From positions 23,720,159-23,784,158 of the forward strand of contig OW203765.1 in NCBI GenBank assembly GCA_934045905.1: a stretch of DNA of 64,000 nt, read 5' to 3'. A program made the translations under genes and the position numbers. Positions within the stretch are counted from its first letter, which is position 1, and each line of letters opens with the position of its first letter. Source of the DNA: Leuctra nigra (lineage: Eukaryota > Arthropoda > Insecta > Plecoptera > Leuctridae). Below are positions 37,301 to 49,300 of this stretch, one piece after another. The notes under the pieces were generated by a model. That model did not search any database. It had not been told where the DNA came from and saw nothing but the letters and a program-made list of their open reading frames with translations.

Positions 37301-40300
37301 GTGCGACTCCAGGTCATCCTTTACTTGCTGCAGACAGACAAAATCCATATGATTAGTAACATTTGACTCTTCAATTATTATTTATTTTATTACTCCTTAG
37401 GAAATAATAGTCATTCTGATTATAACAATCATGTTGGTTGATGTTGGCTATGTTGAAAAGCTCTCTTCAAAATGAAAACCAAAAATAAAGTTGACCTATA
37501 GTTTATACCACAAATTAAGGTGAATATTTCTGTGAAATTGGTCCTTATTCCTTAGTGAACTAAATATTAAATTCATTATTCTAATAACAATATCATATAT
37601 TATAGATGCCTTAAATACGAGGCAATTCTGGCACCATAACAATCATCAGTTTTTACAGGAAAGAAGCTCTGTTTGAACTATTTTTGCACTTATCAAATAA
37701 ATATAATTCAAACAATTCATCAGCTCCTTTGAAGAATGAAATGAAAACGTGAGTGAATAATTATGGGACTGACCTTCAGATTGTTAATTTGATTGCGCAG
37801 TTCGTCGGCGTTCTCGTTCACAACATCTTGGTTGGCCAGTTTATCCTCGACGTCGGCGATCCAAGCGAGCAGCTTCGACAGCTGGTCGTCGCACAGACGG
37901 TACTTCTCCTCGACGGCTTGCTGCAGAGTTCGGGAGACAGACGTTAGCTCACGACTGCGCGACAGCCAGAGGTCAAAGCGCGAGAGAGGTCACTTGACTC
38001 TCGGTCTTTCTCCTCTGATGGCATGTGGAAACATCCAGTTCGTTGTTTTATAGTTTGAAGAGTGTTTGCAAGAATTGATTTGTAATTTTTTAAAAATGAT
38101 TATCTAAATATTTGACAGAAGCATCGACTGCACTTTTAATGCAAATATAAAATGAATTACTCTACAACAACAAAATACTTTCCTCTGATGTTAAAACAAA
38201 TTGAACTTGAAATAAAATGAATTCAAGTAAAACAACACTGGATGTTTGCACAAAGCACTAAAGCTAGACGTATACTTCAACCCAGGCATAGCTATTAGAG
38301 CACACATGTAAACACAACGTGCTTTGACCTAGCGCTCAATGCGCTTTCCGTTAAGCGCAGGCTACAACCAAGCCGAGGCATCTCGGCTATCGGAACCAAC
38401 CAAGCTCGGTCCTGAACCTTTGCAAGCTCGGCTCATGAGAGACTGTCTCGAGCAATGCCGTATCCGAGGCTCTTGCGGAATGTGTCATTCCGGCATTGCG
38501 CGAGACTTTATATGAAGGAAACAGTTTGCGATAAGCAATACACCAGAGATTCCATCAGGTACACATACCTGCCCAAAATTTAATCCAACTGTTTTTTCAA
38601 TTCAGACCGCCAGTTTACTCCAGAAGAAAACTTGAACTGATCTTAAGGAAATTGAGTAGCATTCTTTAATCAAATATGATCAAATCAAGTCTAAAATCAA
38701 TATGAAAAACACATTTCCGAGGAAACAGTTTTGGGCAAAATGTGTACAAGAGGCCTCGGTCTCGGAAGCTAAATCATTCCGAGATACAATCGAGCGAGGG
38801 TCAAGCTTTTGATTAAGCTAGACATTCAATGCTCTTATCAACCAACCGAGACAAGACAAATTCAACTTGTTTCAAACTTGACTGCATTTCAATCACGACT
38901 TCAAAGGTAATATAATCATCCTCGTTGAATTTGTTTGGTCTCGCCTGGTTTCAAACCCGCATACCTGTTTGCATTCGGCTACAGACCGTGCAATCAGCAT
39001 CGACCACTATTCTAAACACAGGCCATGTGACTCTATATGCACCACACTCACGCATTCATTCTCAAGCACACACAGTTGTTTATCACATGATTGTTATCAA
39101 TACTTAATTAATACTTATGACTAGAAATAAAACCTGGAAAATAGTAAAACAAAATCATGTTCAGAAAACAGGAAAAAATCAAATAACAATTTCCACACTT
39201 TTGAGATTACAAACTTTGAGCTGTAGCAGTTAGCTGTAAATTGGTTAGTTTAGACCTAAATAACTAGTTTAGTGGTAACTTTATTGTCTAGTCTAATTGT
39301 TAGCGCAGCACAAACTTGAAACCGCAGAAATGTGAAAAGTTATTTGAAGGATACTTAGCCTTCAAATGCCCACCAAGTTTTTGGAGTTCATAAATGAAAA
39401 AGTAGTGATTAAAGTTAGGTGATTAAATTCATTGTCATACTTAGGAGTAGTTTTAAGGAGTATTAGCATTGCCGAGACCAAGTCGATTGTTAGCCAATTA
39501 ATCAAGCTCGAAAGTATCGATTTTAGCATTGCATTCCGGTTAGTTTTTGTTCTCATGTCCGCATTGAAGAATTTTTTAGACTTTTCTCTCGACAAACTTC
39601 CGCCAAGTCCTAAAGACCACTGCCATCGATTAGTCCGAACACATTTCAGGCGCATACAGGAACTTTTATTAATAATCTGCAACAAGACGAAAATCAGGTT
39701 CAAATTAATACAATGCTACGAAAAGAGAAACATTTGTTATTTTAGATTAGACAATTAAGATCAATTTAAAACAATTTCTCTCACTCACAAAAGTCACACA
39801 AGAAAAATCAGAGGTAAAAAAGCAAAACAAAATATGCCATGCAAATTGATGCAAAGCTGCATTTCAAAGCAAAAAGATTGATCACCAATCAATCGATCAT
39901 GCGACAAAAAATCAACATCACACATCATGCTGAAAGCATTGGGACTAGTCACATCGCAAAAAACAAACCAACAAAAATCTTGCCACAAAAATAATTAAAA
40001 GCTTTAAACCACCACAGAGTTTATGAATCAACTCCCAAATTATAAATTCAGTAAAGAAATGTCAGTAAAAAAACTTCAGGTCCTTTCTTTATTGAAGTTA
40101 TACGAAGAGGAAAGTATGATTCAAGAATATTTTGGGTCTAAAAACAAAATATAAAACCAGTGCTAAGATTCTAAAAACAAAAATCAATATATTATATTAT
40201 GTGATTTTGAGTCTAGTTCTACTGAATTTTTATACCACATAGTGGATTCAAAGACTAGGTTGGGAATAATCAATAATACATAGATAAAAGACAGACTAGA

Positions 40301-43300
40301 AAGCAAAAAATTTAATTTGCGACTTACCCTAGCCTCTGCGGTCAGAATGTACCCCCGTTCTTGAGCCTTCACCAGATCAATCTTTTTCCCAGTCGTTGAC
40401 TCCAACATCTTCCCTTCAGTTGCGTCGATCATTTCGCTGTCGATCGCATCTTGCAATGCGCTCATGTTTCCGGTCTCTGCGTCTTTCACGACCGTCGTGC
40501 TCGGGTCGATCAGACCCCCATCGATAGACTCGCTCAGTGTCAACCTTCGTTTGTCGAGAACGCCCGAGGAGAGGTACGGGTCGGTGAAGCCGCCCGTTGT
40601 CGGGTTGTACAGCCCGAAGTTGATGCCCTCGATGAGAGAGAAACCGCGACGTGGCGTTGTCAAGAGGCCGGAGTCAATCGCGGCTTGGAGCGAATATAAC
40701 TTCGATGTCGCGGTATCGAGAACGTTCCCCTTTTCGGCGTCCATCAGACCTTTCCTAAACGCGTCCGGGAGTTTAACTAACTTATTCTTGTGCGTGTCTT
40801 TGATCAATGCAGAATCTGGATCAATGAGACCTAACGTTACCGTTTCTTTCAGAGTGAGGACTTCCTTGGAGTTCGGGTCCGTAAATTTACCTGTCTGAAC
40901 GTTCAAGTGATTCTGTTCAATGGCGGCGTCAAACGTAAGCGGTTCGCGGAGGAAAACTATAGTGCCCTGCTCGAAGATGATGCACAGAGGTTTCACCTTG
41001 CCCGTCTGCGGGTCGAACGCAGCTCGCTTGTTCAGATCGATCATGCCGTCTTCCAAAGCCTTCTTGACAGTTCTGAACCGTCCTGTCGCTGGATCCTTGA
41101 CAACTGCGGACTCCGGGTCGATCAGTTCATAACGTATTGCCTCCTCGATTGTGCATTCCCTCATGGTGCGCGGATCTTTGAAAGTGCCGCGTTGGAAATC
41201 TATCGAACCTCGTCTTACTGCCTGCTGGAATGTTATTGGACGTTCTACTGTCACTAAGAGACCTCGTTCTAGTGCGGAATCTATCGTGTAGGCTCGTTTA
41301 GTCTTTGGGTCTACTACTCTACCTCTAGGAACGTCTATTGAGCCATCTTCGATGCCGGAGTTAACCGACTTGAGCTGTCCCGACGTGGGGTCTTTGATTG
41401 CCGTGGTATTCGCAGAGATGAGTCCTAGAAGCAGCGCTTGCGAGATGTCGTGATGATCTCCGAGGTCCGGGTCCACGAACTTGCCGCTGTCCGGTCTGTA
41501 GAGTCCACTCTTCACCGCTTCCTCGATGGACAGCGGCCGCTTGGATGTCACGATGAGTCCCATCTCTTTTGCTTCCTTCAGCGAGATGACTCGCTTCTCT
41601 CCCGGGATCTTGTAAACTCCCTTCACATCGTCGATCAGAACGGGAACCGCATCGGGTAGCTTCACGTAGTTCCCGATCTTAGCGTGCTTCACGAATGATG
41701 TCAGCGGGTTGATCAGCTCGTTCTTGCAACTCTCTTCCAGAGTAAGTTTCCTGCCTGTCGCAGGATGCACAAACTTTCCTGACTCGACGTCGTAAAGCCC
41801 CATGGCAATGGCTTCGTACAGCCCGAATCCTGCACTCTCGATGTCAACGATCAATCCCAGGTCCATGGCTTCTGTCAGCGGAATCGAAACGTTGGCTCCA
41901 GGCTCTTTGAACGTCCCAGCTCTCCTGTCGATGTAACCTGCTCGACAAGTCTCCACCAATGACAAGAGTCTCTCTGTCTTCTTGTCCCAATAGCACGGCA
42001 ACTGCGGGTTGATGATGAACCTTCGTATCGCCTCGTGAAGCGTGATCTTACGTCCGGTGTTTGGATCGGTGAACTTTCCCGTGTCGTCGTACAGCCCTTG
42101 GTGGATCGCTCGTTGGACTGAGACAGCTGCCTTGGAATCCACGATGAGTCCGCGGTCAAACGCTTCCACCAGTGGGTAATCCTTGTTATCTGTGAAGTCC
42201 TTCACAGTGGCCAGCTCACCGTTCACGAAGCCTAGCTTGATGGCTTCGGCCAGCGACACTTTCTTCCAGAAACCTGATCGAGTATCTTTCACATGTACAG
42301 ATTCTGAATCAATCAGATTCTTAGTCACAGCTTCCGTAAGCGTCAAATGATCTCCACTGGAAGGATCAAGGAACTTGGCAGTTGCCTCATTGAAGACTCC
42401 CTTCATCAGTGCTTCACTTAGAGATATTGGTCGACGTACTTCGATAAGTAGCCCTCGTTCAAATGCCTCTTTGAAATCAAGACGTCTTCCATGCTTCTCG
42501 TTTAGCGTCCCAGTCCTAGGATCGATCAGGCCATCTTCTATAGCCTTGTTGAATGTGATCAGTCCGTCGTTTGACTTCACCAAAGTCGAGTCCAAGTCAA
42601 GAATGCCGCGACGTAATGCTCGATCTGTTGGCAATTTCTCCTGTGTCTCAGGACTTGTGAATCTTCCTGAACTCGGATCGTAGAAGCCCTTGAAGACGGC
42701 CTCGGGAAGCGAGAACTTACGCTTAGCTGGAATGATGAGACCTCGGTCTAGAGCATCATAGAAGTGCATGTCAGCGCCATTGGATGGGTCGGTGGCGCTC
42801 CCCAGCTTGGGATCGATCACTCCGATCTTGATGGCTTCAGCAAGAGTGATAATGTCTCCGTTACGTGGGTCTTTGACAGTGAGAGACTCTCGGTTGATTT
42901 CACCGCGTCTAATAGCTTCGTCTAATGTGATTCGTTCGTCGTCGGCAATCATAAGTCCGGTTGCAGGATCGTAGCAGCGCTGCGCCAGAGCTTCTTGAAG
43001 AGAATACGGCTTGCGAGTTGACAGGATGAAGCCTTTCTCGAAAGCAACATCGAGCGTCATTGTACGAGGGAACGTCATGACTCCACGCTCCGTGTCCAGT
43101 AGATTTGTGCTCTCCGCATCTTTGACAGTCACGATCTTGTCTCTGCCAACATCCTTCACCCTCACTGAACTACAGTCGATGAATTCACTGGCAATGCCTT
43201 CTTTCAGAGTCACCTCTAACCCTGTCGCCGGGTCTGCAAACTTCCCATTCCTCGGTGAGTAATAGTCCTGAACGATTGCATCAATAAGCGTGATACTGAT

Positions 43301-46300
43301 GCGGTTGGTCACGATGAATCCTTTCTGGAGAGCGACGTCGAGGGTCATCAGATTCCCGTTGGCCGTGTTGCGTAGCTTGCCGCTCTTGGGATTGATCAGC
43401 TTGGTGTTGATCGCATCATCCAAGGACACGAGGCTGTCGGCTCGAGTGTCCTTGACTTCGGTGATGAACGCGTCCACCAGTCCTCGCTTGACGGCTTCGT
43501 CCACGTCAATCTTCTGCTGCGTCAATGGGTCCGTGATCTTCCCCGACTTCGGATCGTAAAGTCCCTTGCGGATGACGGCCTCGAGAGCAACCGGCTTCCG
43601 AGGACCGGCAACAACAAAGCCCTGCAAGAATGCGACTTTGAACTCGATCTCCGTTCGAGTCTCCACATTCACGATCACTCCTCGGTTGAGGTCAACGATT
43701 CCGATCTCTATCGCCTCGTTCAGGGGAAGAATGTCGTCGTTCTCTGGGTTTCGTATCGAGACGGAGCTCGGGTCCAATACACCTGCGTTGATCGCCTCCA
43801 CAAGGCTCAGGTTGTCTCCCGTCTGTGGGTCCTTGATGTCGCCTGTCTTCACGTCGAACAAACCTCCGTCCACCGCCTCCTGAAGTGTCATGTTGGGGGC
43901 TTTGCTTGGCTTATCCGATGGCGGACTCTCTATGATCCAGCCAAGCTTGATGGCCTCGAAGAACGGAACTTTCCTTCCGGTCTTCGAGTCGACCATGTGA
44001 CCCGAGTTGAGATCGATGATCGGAATGTCGAGAGCTTCGCGCAGACTGATGAAGGTGTCGGGCTTGGTCGGATCTTTGACAGACAGTGAATCCGGGTCGA
44101 ATATCTGATGCCTGAGAACTAAATCAACAAACCGGATCGGCTCACGTGTTTCCGGATCCAGGAATACATTGTTCTCGGGATCGTAACATCCCTCCTGAGC
44201 CAGATCGTACGGGCTGAAGTATTTCGTGACTTTGATTCTGTATTTCGTGTCCGGCTCAACCAACATGATCTGGTTTCTGTTGTAAACGTCAACAAAATCA
44301 TCGGGATAGATCAGGTTCTTATTGACGGCTTCCAGAACGGGCGTGTATTCGCCTTGTGGTTGCAACCGAACCAAACAGGTCTCAGGATCGATGTATCGGT
44401 CTTTGATTGCCTTCTGCAGGGTCACTCGCGGTACCTTCGGCGACGGTGCTCTGGCCTTTGTCTCGATTGTTATCGTCGTCCCTTTGTCCTCAGGTGGACT
44501 CGGAATAAGGAACTCTGGCTTCGGTCGGGTTTCAACATTCTCGGACTTGACAGGAACTGCTTCCTCCTTCACTGCTTCCTCCTTGACAGGACTCTTCGAC
44601 TTCCCCAATCCCTTCAGAGCATCCACAACGGCCATTCCCGCTAGGATTGGAGCGCCGACAACTGCCAGCAATCCCATCTTAGCAGCTTCCTTGATGTTGA
44701 CACTCTTCCCACTCTTCTTGTCTTTCAGATTCCCAGTCACGGGATCCAGAATACCTTTCTCCAGAGCCTGTTTGGTTGTGAGCGGCTCTCCGCTTGTCAC
44801 GTCGTAGACCACTGCATCTGGATCGATTAAACCTCTTTCCACAGCCTCCTCGAATGTGTACGTCGCAGATGTGATGGGATCTTTGAATTTCTTGGTCTTG
44901 TCATCATAGAGGGTCTCGAATGCTTCAAGCACATTTAGTTTGGTTTTCTTTGGGGACTTTTGCAATTCGACGCTGGTGTCAAGAAGACCATCCTTAATCG
45001 CCTGATCGATGGAGATGACTTCGCCCGTAACTGGGTTCTTGTAAGTTTGTTTGTCGAGATCGACCAGACCTTTAGCCACGGCGTCCGAGAACGACATCTT
45101 GATTTCGCGCGTCGTGAACTCCTCCTTAGACTCGGACTCGTCCTTCACAATCCCCTTCTTCCGTGCCGCTTCGAGCGTCAGCGACTCTCCGGTGGCCATG
45201 TTCTTCACTTCGTTCGGCCCGATGAGCACGTAACCATGCTTCAGTTCGATGGTCTTGGTCGTGATCGTGTGGTAGCTGGTCACAGTCTCCGTCACCGCGG
45301 TAACCGTGCCCGACGGCTCGAAACTGACGAGGTGGGGCACGCTCTTGATGACTAATAGACCCGATTCAACAGCCTCCGATATCGGAATCAGCTCGCCGGT
45401 CTTGGGATGTTTCAGCGTGCAGTTCTCTCCGTCGATCATCTTGTTCGTGAACGCGTCTGTTACGCTGACGGCATACGGGGACTGGGGATACGGCAGTGCC
45501 ATGATGAAGTCCGACTTGATGGCCTCTTGCACCGGAGTCAACTTCCCGGTGAGCGGGTGAGTGATCTCTTGAGTGTCTTGGTTGATGAGACCTCGCTTGA
45601 GAGCAACGGGGAATGTCATTCCGGCGGGCGGAAGTGTGATGGCCGAGTTCTCCTTCGGCTTGACGAACACTTTCATGTCCTTGACGGCCGTCAACAGATC
45701 GACGGAACCGCTCGGCGTGTTGACAAGGGAACGGTTCTCGTCAAGATTCCCGTTGATGATGGCTTGCTCCAGAGTGAGCCGGGTTCCGGATGGCTCCACC
45801 ATCTTTGAGAGTGGATCCACAATGTCGCACATGATGGCTTCACGCAGGGATAGGTGAGCTCCCGTCTCCGGGTGGATGATCTTCTTGGCTTCGGGATCAA
45901 TCAGACCTTGCTGGTAGAGTCCGGGAAGTGACAGGGATCGCGCAACTGGAATCAGCAGTCTACTGGATGTCCCGACGGAGTCGAGAATACCTCGGTCCAT
46001 GGCCTCTTTGATGGTCAGCACATCACCTCTCTGCGGATCCAAGATGGCGCCCGTATTTCCGTCAACGCGGTTGGAACTGATGACTTCTGCAAGCGTCATC
46101 GTCTCTCCATCAGACCCCGTGAAAGTCTCGGGTAGCTCCAAGATGTCAGCCGTGACCTTGTCGATGAGTCCTGTCTCGATGGCGTCTCTCGGTTTCATGA
46201 TCTTCTTGCGCATCTTCTGGAGCACGACTGGTCGCGCCTCACGCTCGGGTGACTGCGAGAAGGAGCGCGCTCGACCGATGGCGACCTTGTACTTGGGTTC

Positions 46301-49300
46301 GGTGGTGACGCGGCCGCGGGTTCTCTCACCCTCGGTGGGGCCCTCGTCGTCCGACGGGATGGAGTTCGGACTGACCACTCGGTCTCTGGTCAGGTTGGTG
46401 ATGTCATCGGGAGTGACCAGACCCAACTCCACGGCCTGCGCTGCTGTTAAACCGCGGCCGGTTGTCGGATCCTGGATGACGACGCTGGTAGAAACAACTT
46501 CGGACCGAGTCATCACTACTTCAGGGTTCTCGCCTTCCTTCATTGTGGTCATTGTGAATGTTTTCTCCTCGACAGGTACTCGTTCATTAGCTACTTCCAT
46601 GGGTACGCTCTCTCCCGCCTTGGACTGTTGCACTTCCATCGGAGTACTCTTTCCATCAGTGCCAGTCACGGATTTCACCTTCTCAACTAATGCTTGAACT
46701 GCAACTAACGGAGCTCCTAGCACAGCTACAACCCCAAACTTCGCCGCCTGACCAAGAGATATCCTTCTGCCGGATTTATCTTTGTATTCTCCTGTATCTT
46801 TGTCGATGATTCCCTTTCTCAACGCTTCGTTCATGTTCATTTCCTTCCCCGTGTACGGATCTTTGACTTTCACGAGAGTCGGCTTGATCTTTCCATCCTT
46901 CACAGCGTCAAGAATGTTCTCAGACTGGCCCGAGTTTGTGAAAATCACGAGCGCAGTCGATGGATCGTAAATCACGCCTGGAGACACTTGCAACGGCTCT
47001 AAGCTCGTCTCATCATGGATTTTCATTTCCGTGAACACCGGAGGACCTCCTTCGAGTTTTGTGGTTGAAACTTCGACCAAGTCCGGCTTCCCTTCGACTT
47101 TTGTGATCTGCAGAAGTCTCGGGGGTAAGAGCGACTCTGCTTGTTCTTCTAGGATGACGAGGTTCTTTGCAATGCCTTCTTTCATCGGCAGTTTGGTGGA
47201 GGCCGAGATGTAATGTCCAGTGGAGTCCAACACTCTCTTCTCCAAGGCGCGGAGCAAGGATATCTTGCGATTGTTCTTCGGATCGACGACCACGGCAGAC
47301 GCTGGGTTGATGATTCCGAGCTTCACGCATTCCTCGAACGACACAAGTCGGTCCGTGCCCGGGATGATGAACAAACCGGTCACGGGATCGAACAGCTTCC
47401 GGTTGATCGCGTCGGACAGCCACCAGCCGTCTTGCGGAAGCTCGAAGATCTGCTTCTCAGTCGATTGTCGCTCGGATGAGAGGAAGTCTTCCACATCCCG
47501 ACGCTTTGATGGCGGTGCCAGATCGGATGTGGGGAACTTAGAGTCGCCGGTTTTCAGTGCAGCTCTTTCGCCATCAGTCACGTCCATGGGTGTGACCGGT
47601 TCTTGCTTGGACTTTGTTGGGGAAGACGCTTTAGTTGGGGAAGACGGTTTGGTCGGGGAAGACGATTTAGTTGGAGAACCAGGTTTCGTTGGAGATGGTG
47701 TTCTCTTACTGGGATCCATTTTCGTTTCATCGTAGTCGAAATGAACTGAAGTGGATCCCGTCTTAGTGGTGACTACAGTTCGAAGTGGAGAGGAAGATTT
47801 CGATGTAGGCGAAGGGGAATGGGATTTGGTGGGGGAATGTGCAATGTGAGTTGTTGTCTTTGTTGGGGAAATGTCTCGACCAACAGTAGCGCCTGGCTCG
47901 TGTGTTATCTGCGTTCTCGTCGTGTACAAGCTTGCTTCAGTGCTTCTCGGCTGACGCTCGCTTGGAACCTCGTCTGAACCAATCAGACCCTCTTGAATGG
48001 CATCTTGGATAGTAATGACGCGACCGCTGTTGGGATCTCGATAGGTTTGGTTAGTCAAATCAACAAAACCATAGCTAATTGCGTCTCGGAATGACATAGT
48101 AGTTTCGGAGGAGGTGACTCCACTCGATGTCACGGTAACGTATCGTTTGATAGTCTTGGTCACAGTCTGTGTAGTCACTGTGATGGCCACCAGGCTGGCT
48201 AGGAGGGCAGCACCTTCTGGAGTGATGAGTTGCCGCCGCTTCGCTTCATCCAACGGTAGGAGTTTCTTGGTCTTCGGATCGATGACTTGACCAGACTTGG
48301 GATCAATGTGTCCCGTGATGACGGATTCGAAGACGGTCAGCTCCTGACCCTTGTCAAATATCCCGATCTTCCGGTCCAGCATCTCCAGGACTTCTGGTCG
48401 CACCAGGTTCAACTTCACAGCTTCCGGCATCGTGACTGACTTCCCTGACTTAAGGTCCGTCACGTAGTTGGTAGTACCGGACTTGGGATTCACGACGCCC
48501 GACGCCAAAGCACGATTCAAGCTATAGTATTCGTTACCGTCGGGATTCTTGAAGCCATCTATGTCGAAGATTGACTTGACGGATATCGAAGTGATGAAGC
48601 CCCGGTCGACTGCCTCCTGGATCGACATTATCTCGCCTGTCTTCAGGTCGCGGAACTTGCCTTCTGGCAGGATGATTCCCATCGCTAGAGCCTCGTTGAG
48701 CGTGAGAAGTTCGCTGTTGTTGGTGTTGGTGACGGACTTTGACACGTCGCAATCCAAGACCCCGCGGTGGATGCTCTCTAAAATACTCAACCGCTTCTGA
48801 TGCGTCGGACTGAATATCATAGCTTTGTCGTCGATAAGCTCTAAGTCTACGGTATCCTTCAACGTCATCGGCTTCACAATCAACTGTCGCCGTCTCGCTT
48901 CTCGCAGGGGAAGCACCTCGCCTGAAATCCCGTGAACATACTTACCTTGTATCGGATTCAAAACCCCGGTCTTGATCGCTTCCGCTACCGTCAACTTGGT
49001 GTCTTTCCCTGCGTCGACTACTTCGCGAACGTCTGGATCGATAACCGCCCTACTGACGGCCTCCGACAAGGGGAACTTCTCGCCCGAGTGGCGATCTATA
49101 ATCTGCCCGGTTCGATCATCGACTAGACCTTGAGTGATCGCGTCGGCCAACGCCATGCCGCTACGTCTCTCGTCACGAGCACCTCGGAACAGCAGCCTCC
49201 TCGCATACGCCTCCTCTAAAGTGATCTGTTTAGTCCCTACCCAGAATGTACTGCTCTCGGGATCGAGCATTCCTCTTTCGACGGCTTCAGCAATGCTAAC

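Larger units (their letters stand above)
19951..37773. other. Introns among exons 18-42 not listed separately
   Basis: AT-rich introns of about 110 to 1,230 bp. Outside the delimited elements entered here I saw no genes. A low-complexity A/T run lies at 35,110-35,240, and a short unclassified repeat-like block at about 34,555-34,680. Confidence 0.6.

Noticed and set aside
38925..39107. Open frame in the intron after the giant exon as a possible small gene
   Set aside because: Sixty codons, no start context, domain or codon bias; consistent with chance.
40184..40327. C-terminal extension of the giant open frame beyond the donor ([20 protein letters not shown])
   Set aside because: It follows a strong GTAAGT donor in AT-rich sequence and reads as intron. 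A read-through short isoform cannot be excluded but nothing supports it.
45999..46697. Long plus-strand open frame (232 codons) opposite the giant exon, and similar ones at 47,220-47,735 and 44,322-44,807
   Set aside because: Shadow frames of the minus-strand plectin repeats: composition mirrors the reverse complement of the repeat codons, with no domain or splice context.
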